From: Lentzea jiangxiensis
GTDB lineage: Bacteria; Actinomycetota; Actinomycetes; Mycobacteriales; Pseudonocardiaceae
Length of the DNA: 64,000 nucleotides
Reading direction: 5' to 3'
Assembly (NCBI RefSeq): GCF_900104175.1
Contig: NZ_FNIX01000001.1
Coordinates: forward strand, 496,001 to 560,000
Positions within the stretch are counted from its first letter, which is position 1; each line of letters starts with the position of its first letter. The translations under genes and the position numbers were made by a program. Positions 9,510-17,667 of the stretch are shown in pieces. The notes below the pieces were generated by a model. That model was not told the DNA's origin, did no database searches, and saw nothing but the letters and a program-made list of their open reading frames with translations.

Positions 9510-9602
9510 CACCACAACCCAGCAGCCTAGTTGCTCCCCCCGACGACTAAACACAGCGTGCCTCACACACAGCCTCACGTGGACGCGCTATCGTCCCCGA
9601 TC

Positions 9603-9962
9603 GTGCGGAGCGTGAGACGGTGCTCGCGAACCGGGTGTGCTAACCCGGCTGTCGCCACGCTCACCTACGCCTATGCGGACTCCACCGCAGTCGTCGGACC
9701 GCTCGCCACGTACTCCGAACCGCACAGCTACGACCTGTGCGAGGAGCACGCCTTGCGGCTCACGGCGCCGCGTGGCTGGGAGGTCGTGAGGCACCAGGGT
9801 GAGTTCGCGGCGCCCGAGCCGAGTGTGGACGACCTGACGGCCCTGGCCGAGGCGGTGCGGGAAGCTGGGCGGGCTGATGTCAGCCCGAAGCTCCCCGACG
9901 TGCCCGCGGGGTCTCAGCGGCGTGGGCACCTGCGGGTGCTGCCCGATCCGTACGAGGACTGA
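9603..9962 (+). CDS. DUF3499 family protein (Rv3258c-like)
   Basis: A 119-residue conserved actinobacterial protein of unknown function. It has an N-terminal C-x4-C pair (RRCSRTGC) and a later CEEH, which together could bind a metal. The YADSTAVVGPLATYSEPHSY stretch is characteristic of the family. I chose GTG 9603 (VRSVRRCSRTGC), matching the usual N-terminus; the frame is open to 9531. It lies 84 bases before phosphomannomutase on the same strand, as in mycobacteria, so co-transcription with the mannose genes is likely. Confidence 0.8.
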   Translation: MRSVRRCSRTGCANPAVATLTYAYADSTAVVGPLATYSEPHSYDLCEEHALRLTAPRGWEVVRHQGEFAAPEPSVDDLTALAEAVREAGRADVSPKLPDVPAGSQRRGHLRVLPDPYED

Positions 9963-10046
9963 GCGACCACACGCACCACTAATCTTCTCGCCGGTAGGCT
10001 GCCCAACCAGTGGCCGTCAAGAGCGAGTTTCCTGGGAGTGTGCTGC

Positions 10047-11399
10047 GTGCGTGACCTGTCCGGCATCGTCAAGGCGTACGACATCCGCGGGGTGGTCGGC
10101 GAACAGCTGGACGCCGGCGTGGTTCGCGACTTCGGCGCGGCGTTCGCGCGCCTGGTCGGTGGACCCGCGATCGTGATCGGTCACGACATGCGCGACTCGT
10201 CGCCCGAGCTGTCGCGTGCCTTCGCAGAGGGGGCGCAGGCGCAGGGCGTCAATGTCATCAGCATCGGTCTGGCCAGCACCGACATGCTCTACTTCGCGTC
10301 CGGCAAGCTCGACCTGCCGGGTGCCATGTTCACCGCGAGCCACAACCCGGCGCAGTACAACGGCATCAAGCTGTGCCGCGCGGGCGCCTCGCCGGTCGGC
10401 CAGGACTCCGGTCTCGCGCAGATCCGCGAGGACGCCGAGAACCGGGTGCCGGACGCCGAGGGCGTCGAGCCGGGCGGGTTCGAGGAGCGGAACATGCTCG
10501 CGGACTACGCCGAGTACCTGAACCAGCTGGTCGACCTCAAGGGCATCCGCCCGCTCAAGATCGTGGTCGACGCGGGCAACGGCATGGGCGGCTACACGGT
10601 GCCCAAGGTCTTCGAGGGCCTGCCCGTCGAGGTCGTCCCGATGTACTTCGAGCTCGACGGCAGCTTCCCGAACCACGAGGCGAACCCGCTCGACCCGAAG
10701 AACATCGTCGACCTCCAGGCCCGCACCAAGGCCGAGGGCGCGGACGCCGGTGTGGCGTTCGACGGTGACGCGGACCGCTGCTTCGTCGTCGACGAGAACG
10801 GCGACCCGGTGAGCCCGTCGGCCATCACGGCGCTGGTCGCGGTGCGCGAGCTCGCCAAGGACCCCGGCGGCACGGTCATCCACAACCTGATCACGTCGCA
10901 CGCGGTGCCGGAGATCGTGCGCGAGCACGGCGGCAAGCCCGTGCGCACGCGCGTCGGCCACTCGTTCATCAAGGAGGAGATGGCCAAGACCGGCGCCATC
11001 TTCGGTGGCGAGCACTCGGCGCACTACTACTTCCGCGACTTCTGGCGTGCCGACACCGGCATGCTGGCCGCGCTGCACGTGCTGGCCGCGCTGGGGGAGC
11101 AGGACGGCCCGCTGTCCGCGCTGACCTCGGTCTACAACCGCTACGCGGCCTCCGGGGAGATCAACTCCACGGTCCGGGACCAGGCCGGACGCATCGCCGC
11201 CATCAAGGCCGCGTACGGCTCCAAGGACGGCGCCACGGTCGACGAGCTGGACGGTCTCACCGTGCAGCTCGCGGACGGGTCGTGGTTCAACCTGCGCGCC
11301 TCGAACACCGAGCCGCTGCTGCGCCTGAACGTCGAAGCCGCCACCCCCGAGGCCGTCGCCGCGCTCAGCGACGAGGTCCTCGCGATCGTGCGGGCCTGA
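10047..11399 (+). CDS. Phosphomannomutase / phosphoglucomutase
   Basis: A 450-residue alpha-D-phosphohexomutase interconverting mannose-6-phosphate and mannose-1-phosphate. The phosphoserine loop TASHNP has its catalytic Ser at about residue 98, the magnesium loop DGDADRC is near 239-245, and the sugar-phosphate loop RASNTEPLLRLN lies near the C-terminus, so all domains are present. I chose GTG 10047 with GGGAG 8 bases upstream; GTG 10038 is the in-frame alternative. It is first of a tight cluster with Trm112, the SIS protein and manA, feeding the GDP-mannose pyrophosphorylase at the left edge. Confidence 0.9.
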   Translation: MRDLSGIVKAYDIRGVVGEQLDAGVVRDFGAAFARLVGGPAIVIGHDMRDSSPELSRAFAEGAQAQGVNVISIGLASTDMLYFASGKLDLPGAMFTASHNPAQYNGIKLCRAGASPVGQDSGLAQIREDAENRVPDAEGVEPGGFEERNMLADYAEYLNQLVDLKGIRPLKIVVDAGNGMGGYTVPKVFEGLPVEVVPMYFELDGSFPNHEANPLDPKNIVDLQARTKAEGADAGVAFDGDADRCFVVDENGDPVSPSAITALVAVRELAKDPGGTVIHNLITSHAVPEIVREHGGKPVRTRVGHSFIKEEMAKTGAIFGGEHSAHYYFRDFWRADTGMLAALHVLAALGEQDGPLSALTSVYNRYAASGEINSTVRDQAGRIAAIKAAYGSKDGATVDELDGLTVQLADGSWFNLRASNTEPLLRLNVEAATPEAVAALSDEVLAIVRA

Positions 11400-11412
11400 G
11401 GAGAGAACAGAA

Positions 11413-11613
11413 GTGGCCGTCAAGCTGGAAGAGCAGTTGCTGGAGATCCTCGCCTGCCCGTGCCCGGAGCACGCGCCGCTGCAGGTCGGCACACCCGCCG
11501 ACCCGGAGGCCGACTTCCTCACGTGCACCGCGTGCGGTCGTTCGTTCCCCGTGCGCGACGGCATCCCGGTGCTGCTGCTGGACGAGGCGGTCGAGCCTCC
11601 GTCGGCTGGGTGA
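11413..11613 (+). CDS. Trm112 family zinc-ribbon protein
   Basis: A 66-residue protein: LLEILACPCPEH, then FLTCTACGRSFPVRDGIPVLL, the hallmark of Trm112/YcaR-like proteins with two Cys pairs that may hold zinc. Trm112 activates methyltransferases in eukaryotes and archaea; the bacterial role in this cluster is not settled. GTG 11413 lies 13 bases after the mutase stop with GAGGAGAG just upstream, and the next gene follows within 5 bases, so the three genes form an operon. Confidence 0.85.
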   Translation: MAVKLEEQLLEILACPCPEHAPLQVGTPADPEADFLTCTACGRSFPVRDGIPVLLLDEAVEPPSAG

Positions 11614-11617
11614 ACCA

Positions 11618-12694
11618 GTGCTCGACGACACGCTGCTCGACGACGCGAGCCGCCTCGCCGACGCCGACACGGGTGGCTGGCTGCGCGCCGCCGCACGGGC
11701 GGGGGCGCAGGTCCGCGCCACCGCCGAGGCCGCGGCCGAGGCGGGCGTGGAGCGGATCTTCGACGAACGGCCGCGCGCGGTCGTGCTGGTCACCCGGCCC
11801 GGCCACGCGGTCGCGGTCTCGGGCGTCGTCATGGCGTTGCTCGGTTCCGGCTGCCCGGTGCCGGTCGTGGTGTCCGACGAGGTGCCGCCGTGGGTCGGTG
11901 CCCTCGACGTCGTGCTCGCCCACACCGAGGACCCCGATGACCGGGTGCTCGCGGAGTCGATCGACCGGGCCGTCCGCCGGGGCGCCAGGACGCTGCTGAC
12001 GGCGCCGGACTCCGGTCCGATCGCCGCGGCCGCCGCCGGCCGGGCCGTGCTGCTGCCGTCGCGCATCGACGTGCCGCCCGGCTTCAGCTTCCACCGCGCG
12101 CTCGCCGCGTGGATCATCGTGCTGAACGCGCTCGGCCTGCTCAAGGTCGACGTCGAGCTCATCGCCGACGAGCTCGACCGCGAGGCCGAGCGCGACCACC
12201 CGATGCACGAGTCGTTCGTGAACCCGGCGAAGTCGCTGGCGCTGCGCGTCGCCGACCGCACGCCGCTGCTGTGGGGCCTCGACGAGGTCGCCACGTCGGT
12301 GGGCGTGCACGGTGCGGGCGCGCTGGCGGCGTTCGCCGGGGTTGCGTGCGACGTCGCCGGGTATCCGCAGGCACTGACCCGCCCGGTGCTGCACCGCCGC
12401 GCGGTCCAGGGAACCTCTGGTGCGGACCTCTTCGCGGACCCGGACGACGAGCCGGGCAGCGGACTCGTGCGCGTGCTGCTGCTGGCCGTGCGCCAAGGCC
12501 CGGCGGCCGACGCCCTGCGGCGCGCCGCCGAGGACGCCCTGCCGGGAGCGGACGTGCTGGAGCCGGCCGTCGAGGTGGCGGGAGGCGACGCGGTCAGCGC
12601 CGCGCTCCTCGCGCTCCGCTTCGAACTGGCCGCGCTGTACCTCGGGCTCGCCGCCGGAACGCTCGGCGGCAACCCGTACTGGTTGGGGAGCTGA
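11618..12694 (+). CDS. SIS-domain protein linked to mannose metabolism (Rv3256c-like)
   Basis: A 358-residue protein resembling SIS-fold sugar-phosphate isomerase relatives (the phosphoglucose/phosphomannose isomerase C-terminal type), positioned between phosphomannomutase/Trm112 and manA as in mycobacteria. Visible features are a Rossmann-like strand RAVVLVTRPG near residues 49-58 and a Glu-rich segment around HESFVNPAKSLALR that may contribute to a sugar-phosphate site. Function is unproven; a regulatory or isomerase role is inferred. GTG 11618 starts 5 bases after the Trm112 stop; frames reading upstream overlap the mutase and are not credible. Confidence 0.7.
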   Translation: MLDDTLLDDASRLADADTGGWLRAAARAGAQVRATAEAAAEAGVERIFDERPRAVVLVTRPGHAVAVSGVVMALLGSGCPVPVVVSDEVPPWVGALDVVLAHTEDPDDRVLAESIDRAVRRGARTLLTAPDSGPIAAAAAGRAVLLPSRIDVPPGFSFHRALAAWIIVLNALGLLKVDVELIADELDREAERDHPMHESFVNPAKSLALRVADRTPLLWGLDEVATSVGVHGAGALAAFAGVACDVAGYPQALTRPVLHRRAVQGTSGADLFADPDDEPGSGLVRVLLLAVRQGPAADALRRAAEDALPGADVLEPAVEVAGGDAVSAALLALRFELAALYLGLAAGTLGGNPYWLGS

Positions 12695-12701
12695 CTCAGA
12701 A

Positions 12702-13916
12702 GTGGACCTGCTGCACAACGCGGTCAGGCCGTACGCGTGGGGCTCGCGCACGGCCATCGCAGAGCTGCTCGGCAAGGAGGTGCCCGCACCCCATCCCGAG
12801 GCGGAGCTGTGGATGGGTGCCCACCCCGGCGACCCGTCCCGCGTGCTCGGCCCGGACGGCGTCCAGCGCTCGCTGCTGGACCTGCTGACCGCGGACCCCG
12901 AAAGCCAGCTCGGGCCTCGCCTCGCGCGGCGCTGGGGCAGCAGGCTCCCGTTCCTGCTCAAGGTGCTCGCCGCCGAGGAGGCGCTGAGCCTGCAGGCGCA
13001 CCCGTCCCCGGCGCAGGCCGCCGAGGGCTTCGCGCTCGAGGAGGCGCGCGGCGTGCCGCTCGACTCCCCGGTGCGCAACTACAAGGACCCGGCGGCCAAG
13101 CCGGAGCTGGTCTGCGCGCTGACCGAGTTCCACGCCCTCGCCGGCTTCCGCGAGCCGTCCCGGACCGTCGCGCTGCTGCGTTCGCTCGACGCCCCCGCGC
13201 TCGCGCCGTACACCGAGATGCTGGTCGCGCAGCCGGACTCGTCGGGCCTGCGGGCGTTGTTCACGATGCTGATCACGCTGCCGCAGACGTCGCTGTCGGT
13301 GCTGCTCCCGCAGGTCCTCGACGCGTGCGTGCTGCACGTGAAGGAGCGCGGCGAGTTCGACCTGGAGTGCCGCACGATCCTGGAGCTGGGCGAGTCCTAC
13401 CCCGGCGACGCGGGCGTGCTGGCGGCGTTGCTGCTCAACCGGATCGTCCTGCAGCCGGGCGAGGCGATCCACCTGCCCGCCGGCAACCTGCACGCGTACC
13501 TGCGCGGCACGGGCATCGAGATCCTGGCGAACTCGGACAACGTCCTGCGCTGCGGCCTCACGCCGAAGCACGTCGACGTGCCCGAGCTGCTGCGCGTGCT
13601 CGACTTCACGTGCGGCGACATGGAGGTGCTGCTGGGCGAGGAGGTCCAGCCCGGCGTCCGGGTCTACCGCACGCCCGCGCCGGAGTTCGAACTGTCCCGG
13701 TTGGACGCGGTCGCCGAGACGCGCGTCGACCACGAAGGCCCGCAGATCATGATTTGCACGAGGGGCGCCGTGGTACTCACGAACGTGCGCGGTGAGGAAC
13801 TGCGGTTGGCGCGAGGTGAGTCCGTGTGGCTGCCCGCGTCGGATCCGGCGGTGCTCGTCCGACCGGATGGTGTTCAATCCGCTGAACTTTTCCGCGCGAC
13901 CGCGGGAACGGACTAA
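12702..13916 (+). CDS. manA: Mannose-6-phosphate isomerase, class I
   Basis: A 404-residue cupin-type isomerase converting fructose-6-phosphate to mannose-6-phosphate. The N-terminal LHNAVRPYAWGS, the zinc-ligand motif LQAHPSPAQA (Gln and His near residues 97-99), YKDPAAKPELVCAL and the second motif HLPAGNLHAYLRGTGIEI are all present, so the active site is complete. GTG 12702 lies 7 bases after the SIS-gene stop. It completes a pathway within this window: isomerase, mutase, then guanylyltransferase at the left edge. Confidence 0.93.
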   Translation: MDLLHNAVRPYAWGSRTAIAELLGKEVPAPHPEAELWMGAHPGDPSRVLGPDGVQRSLLDLLTADPESQLGPRLARRWGSRLPFLLKVLAAEEALSLQAHPSPAQAAEGFALEEARGVPLDSPVRNYKDPAAKPELVCALTEFHALAGFREPSRTVALLRSLDAPALAPYTEMLVAQPDSSGLRALFTMLITLPQTSLSVLLPQVLDACVLHVKERGEFDLECRTILELGESYPGDAGVLAALLLNRIVLQPGEAIHLPAGNLHAYLRGTGIEILANSDNVLRCGLTPKHVDVPELLRVLDFTCGDMEVLLGEEVQPGVRVYRTPAPEFELSRLDAVAETRVDHEGPQIMICTRGAVVLTNVRGEELRLARGESVWLPASDPAVLVRPDGVQSAELFRATAGTD

Positions 13917-13963
13917 GGTTCACCACCGGACAAACCGGACTGGCTTTCAGCAAGGAGACAGGC

Positions 13964-14887
13964 GTGTCAGCAGGGGGCGGGACCAAGGCCATCGTCGCGG
14001 CGTTGGTGGCGAATGCCGGTATCGCGACGGCCAAGTTCGTCGGATTCTTGATCACCGGTTCGTCGTCGATGCTCGCCGAGTCGGTGCACTCGGTCGCCGA
14101 CACGTCGAACCAGGGTCTGCTGCTGCTCGGCCAGAAGACGGCCCAGCGCAGGGCGACCAGGCTCCACCCGTTCGGCTACGGCCGCGACCGCTACTTCTGG
14201 TCGTTCGTGGTGGCGCTGCTGCTCTTCAGCCTCGGCTCGGTCTTCGCGCTGTACGAGGGCATCCACAAGCTGCAGCACCCCGAGGGCCTCACCAGCCCGC
14301 TGGTCGCGGTCGGCATCCTCGTCGTCGCGATCGGCCTCGAGACCTACAGCTTCATCACCGCGATCAACGAGTCGAAGAAGATCAAGGGCGACGCCTCGTG
14401 GTGGGGCTTCATCCGCAACTCCCGCACGCCGGAGCTGCCGGTCGTGCTGCTGGAGGACCTCGGCGCGCTCGTCGGTCTGGTGCTCGCGCTCTTCGGCGTC
14501 GGACTCACGATGATCACCGGCAACCCGATGTTCGACGCGCTCGGCACCGTCTGCATCGGTGTGCTGCTCGGCGTCATCGCGATCATCCTGATCATCGAGA
14601 TGAAGTCGCTGCTGATCGGCGAGGGCGCGCCTGACAAGGACCTCGACGTGATCTGCGACGAGCTCGCCGCCGGCAAGGTGCAGCGCGTCATCCACATCAA
14701 GACCCAGTACATCGGGCCGGAGGAGCTGCTGGTCGCGGCGAAGATCGCGCTGGAGCCGCAGCTGTCGCTCGACGAGGTGGCGCAGGCGATCAACGACGCC
14801 GAGCAGCGGGTGCGCAACAAGGTGCCGCACGCCCGGCTGATCTACCTGGAGCCGGACCTGGACCGCTCGACGGTCGCCAGCTCCTGA
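13964..14887 (+). CDS. Cation diffusion facilitator family transporter
   Basis: A 307-residue membrane protein with several predicted transmembrane helices. TM2 carries SMLAESVHSVADTSNQ, with the His/Asp pattern used for divalent metal binding in CDF antiporters; TM5 carries LLEDLGALVG, with a second acidic site. The C-terminal cytoplasmic domain (about 215-300) is of ferredoxin-like CDF type. It probably exports Zn, Mn or Fe in exchange for protons; the metal cannot be told. GTG 13964 has AAGGAGA 7 bases upstream. A strong hairpin follows the stop. Confidence 0.85.
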   Translation: MSAGGGTKAIVAALVANAGIATAKFVGFLITGSSSMLAESVHSVADTSNQGLLLLGQKTAQRRATRLHPFGYGRDRYFWSFVVALLLFSLGSVFALYEGIHKLQHPEGLTSPLVAVGILVVAIGLETYSFITAINESKKIKGDASWWGFIRNSRTPELPVVLLEDLGALVGLVLALFGVGLTMITGNPMFDALGTVCIGVLLGVIAIILIIEMKSLLIGEGAPDKDLDVICDELAAGKVQRVIHIKTQYIGPEELLVAAKIALEPQLSLDEVAQAINDAEQRVRNKVPHARLIYLEPDLDRSTVASS

Positions 14888-14894
14888 CGCTTTC

Positions 14895-14947
14895 CGCACG
14901 CGGGGACCTTTCGTTCGCATCACGCGAGCGGGAGGTCCCCGCGTGCG
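14895..14947 (+). terminator. Predicted terminator hairpin after the CDF transporter
   Basis: A perfect 15-base stem (CGCACGCGGGGACCT at 14895-14909 with its complement at 14933-14947) encloses a 23-base loop that itself contains a near-complementary pair. There is no U-tract, as is common for actinobacterial terminators. Confidence 0.7.
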
Positions 14948-15028
14948 TTCGGAGGGGAGCTTGGGCATCTCAGCTGGTGGATACCTCTAGGGTGGGCCGA
15001 TCGGGGATCCATCGAGGAGGTATGCACC

Positions 15029-16564
15029 GTGCCGGGGAACGGGTTGTGGCGCACGAAGTCGATCGAGCAGTCGATCGCGGACACGGACGAGCCGGGCACC
15101 AAGCTCCGCAAGGAACTGACGGCGTGGGACCTCACGGTCTTCGGCGTCGCGGTCGTGATCGGAGCCGGCATCTTCACGCTGACGGCGAGCACGGCGGGCA
15201 ACATCGCGGGGCCGTCGGTCTCGCTGTCGTTCGTGCTGGCGGCGATAGCGTGTGCGCTGGCCGCGTTGTGCTACGCCGAGTTCGCCTCGACGGTGCCCGT
15301 CGCGGGTAGCGCGTACACGTTCTCCTACGCCACGTTCGGCGAGTTCGCCGCGTGGATCATCGGGTGGGACCTGGTGCTGGAGTTCGCGGTCGGGTCGGCC
15401 GCGGTCGCGAAGGGCTGGTCGGCCTACCTGCAGACGACGCTGGGGCTCATGGGGCTCGACGTGAAGACCGAGGTGGGCGACGGCATCAAGTTCGACTGGG
15501 GCGCCGTGCTCCTGGTCGCGGTGCTCACGGCGTTGCTCGTCGTGGGCACGAAGCTGAGCTCGCGGGTCAGCGCGGTCATCACGGCCATCAAGGTCGCGGT
15601 GGTGCTGCTCGTGATCGTGCTCGGCATCAGCTACATCAAGGCGGAGAACTACTCGCCGTTCATCCCGCCGGCCGCGGAGAGCGGTCCCGCCGCGCACACC
15701 GGCATCGAGCAGTCGCTGTTCTCGCTGATCACCGGTTACTCGGGCAGCACCTACGGCGTGCTCGGCATGCTGGCGGCGGCGTCGATCGTGTTCTTCGCGT
15801 TCATCGGCTTCGACGTCGTGGCCACCACGGCGGAGGAGACCAAGAACCCGCAGAAGGCGGTGCCGAGGGGCATCCTCGGTTCGCTCGCGATCGTCACGGT
15901 GCTGTACGTGGCCGTCACGCTGGTCATCACCGGCATGGTCCCGTACACGAAGCTCGCGACGCAGCCGGACGGCACGCGCGCGACGCTCGCCAGCGCGTTC
16001 GCGGACAACGGGGTCGACTGGGCGGCGACGGTGATCTCGGTCGGCGCGCTCGCCGGTCTCACCACGGTCGTCATGGTGCTGATGCTCGGCCAGAGCCGCG
16101 TGCTGTTCGCGATGTCCCGGGACGGCCTGCTGCCGCGCGGTCTCGCGAAGACCGGCAGCCACGGCACCCCGACGCGCATCACGATCATCATCGGTGTGCT
16201 GGTCGCGGTCGCCGCGGGCTTCTTCCCGGCGGGCAAGCTCGAAGAGATGGTGAACGTCGGCACGCTGTTCGCGTTCATCCTCGTGTCCGGGGGTGTGCTG
16301 GTGCTGCGCAAGACCCGGCCCGACCTGTCGCGCGGCTTCCGCGTGCCGCTGGTGCCGCTGGTGCCGGTCCTCGCGATCCTCGCCTGCCTGTGGCTGATGC
16401 TGAACCTGACCGCGCTCACGTGGGTCCGGTTCCTCATCTGGATGGGCCTCGGCGTCGTCGTCTACTTCGCCTACAGCCGGCGCAACTCGGTGCTGGGCAA
16501 GACGGGCGAGAGCAGGGTCGAGCCCGAACCGGTCGTGGAGCGCGGCGAAGAGCCGGGCCACTAG
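15029..16564 (+). CDS. APC-superfamily amino acid permease
   Basis: A 511-residue transporter with about 12 hydrophobic segments. TM1 has the unwound-helix motif VVIGAGIFTLTAS (about residues 44-56), typical of the cationic amino acid transporter/YfnA branch, and AFIGFDVVATTAEETKNPQ is the conserved TM6-loop motif. It is predicted to import amino acids across the plasma membrane, with unknown specificity. GTG 15029 has GAGGAGG about 9 bases upstream. The C-terminal tail is acidic. The MarR-family gene begins 25 bases downstream and may be co-transcribed. Confidence 0.88.
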   Translation: MPGNGLWRTKSIEQSIADTDEPGTKLRKELTAWDLTVFGVAVVIGAGIFTLTASTAGNIAGPSVSLSFVLAAIACALAALCYAEFASTVPVAGSAYTFSYATFGEFAAWIIGWDLVLEFAVGSAAVAKGWSAYLQTTLGLMGLDVKTEVGDGIKFDWGAVLLVAVLTALLVVGTKLSSRVSAVITAIKVAVVLLVIVLGISYIKAENYSPFIPPAAESGPAAHTGIEQSLFSLITGYSGSTYGVLGMLAAASIVFFAFIGFDVVATTAEETKNPQKAVPRGILGSLAIVTVLYVAVTLVITGMVPYTKLATQPDGTRATLASAFADNGVDWAATVISVGALAGLTTVVMVLMLGQSRVLFAMSRDGLLPRGLAKTGSHGTPTRITIIIGVLVAVAAGFFPAGKLEEMVNVGTLFAFILVSGGVLVLRKTRPDLSRGFRVPLVPLVPVLAILACLWLMLNLTALTWVRFLIWMGLGVVVYFAYSRRNSVLGKTGESRVEPEPVVERGEEPGH

Positions 16565-16589
16565 CTCGTCACCAACTACCCTGCGCACC

Positions 16590-17045
16590 ATGGAAAATCC
16601 GCCGTGGCTCTCCGAGGAGGAGGCGAACGCCTGGCACCACTTCGTCCAGGCGTACCACCTCCTCGAAAGACAGATCGAACAGCAGCTGCAGCGCGACGCG
16701 GGCCTCTCGCACGCGCAGTACAACGTGCTGATCGTGCTGTCCGAGCAGCCGGGGAACCGCATGCGGATGACCGAGCTGGCGCGCAGGGTCGTGGTGTCGA
16801 AGAGCTCGTTGACCTACCAGATCGGCAAGCTGGAGAAGTCGGGACTCGTGCGGCGCGAACCGCACGAGTCCGACGAGCGCGGCATCGTCGCCGTGCTGAC
16901 CGACGCGGGCAAGGAACTGCTGCGGACCGCCGCGCCCGGTCACGTCACCACGGTCCGCGAGTACCTGATCGACCTCTTCACGCCGGAGCAGCTCGCGCAG
17001 CTCGGCGCGTTCATGCAGGTCGTGCACGAGAAGGCGGACGATTAG
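16590..17045 (+). CDS. MarR family transcriptional regulator
   Basis: A 151-residue winged helix-turn-helix repressor-type protein. Residues of about 50-110 hold the wHTH: MTELARRVVVSKSSLTYQIG (recognition helix) and the wing with VRREPHESDERG, where the DxR pattern is diagnostic of MarR proteins. The ligand is unknown. It follows the permease by 25 bases on the same strand, so it may control that transporter. Its last 4 bases overlap the convergent P-loop gene. Confidence 0.88.
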   Translation: MENPPWLSEEEANAWHHFVQAYHLLERQIEQQLQRDAGLSHAQYNVLIVLSEQPGNRMRMTELARRVVVSKSSLTYQIGKLEKSGLVRREPHESDERGIVAVLTDAGKELLRTAAPGHVTTVREYLIDLFTPEQLAQLGAFMQVVHEKADD

Positions 17046-17650
17046 GGGAGTGCCAGCAGTCCCCGTTCGCCGAGCCACCCCGCCACGTCGTCGGGGCCGT
17101 GCCGGGTCACGTCGAACTCGAACACCGGCAGGACCGACTTCGCCGCGAGCGCCCGGAGCTGCTGCTGTTCGGCGATGAACGGCTCCAGCGACACGTACTG
17201 CTTCGGGTTCGCGCTGATCTTCAGCCTTTCCTCCCGTGCCTCCTCGAAGGTGTCCTCGGGGCGTGTGCACAGCACGATCGCGAAGTTCAGCGGCTTCAGC
17301 CGTTCCTCCAGCCAGCCGAAGTCGAACGTCCGCCCCTGCCGTGCCTGGTAGGCGAGCGTGGACAGGTGGAAGCGGTCGACGATCCACGAGTAGTAGCGCT
17401 GCAGCTCGAACATCCGCACCCACGTCTCGTAGGTCTCGATAGCCTGCGCTGTCTCGTCCGGGGCGAAGTCGATCAGCCCGCGGCCCCACGGCTCGTTGGT
17501 GAACCCGCTCCACTCCGCCGAGATCAGCGGCGAGTGGTAGCGGTACCTGCGGTGGCCGACGAGGCGCGGGTGCTCGTTGAGCGCGTAGGCCAGGTCCGTC
17601 TTGCCGGTCAGGCGCGTGCCTTCGAGGATCACCTTGGGCGTGAGCTTCAT
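17042..17650 (-). CDS. P-loop kinase-like protein of unknown substrate
   Basis: A 202-residue protein with an N-terminal Walker A-like motif EGTRLTGKTDLA (about residues 9-20) and a later DRFHLSTLAYQ segment resembling the DRxxxS/AY region of thymidylate/deoxynucleoside kinases. The middle is rich in Trp, Tyr and Phe. It is probably a small-molecule kinase; no substrate can be assigned. It is divergent from the GlmL gene with only 17 bases between starts, so the two share a control region. Confidence 0.6.
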   Translation of the reverse strand: MKLTPKVILEGTRLTGKTDLAYALNEHPRLVGHRRYRYHSPLISAEWSGFTNEPWGRGLIDFAPDETAQAIETYETWVRMFELQRYYSWIVDRFHLSTLAYQARQGRTFDFGWLEERLKPLNFAIVLCTRPEDTFEEAREERLKISANPKQYVSLEPFIAEQQQLRALAAKSVLPVFEFDVTRHGPDDVAGWLGERGLLALP

Positions 17651-17667
17651 GGTGGTTAGCTTGCCCT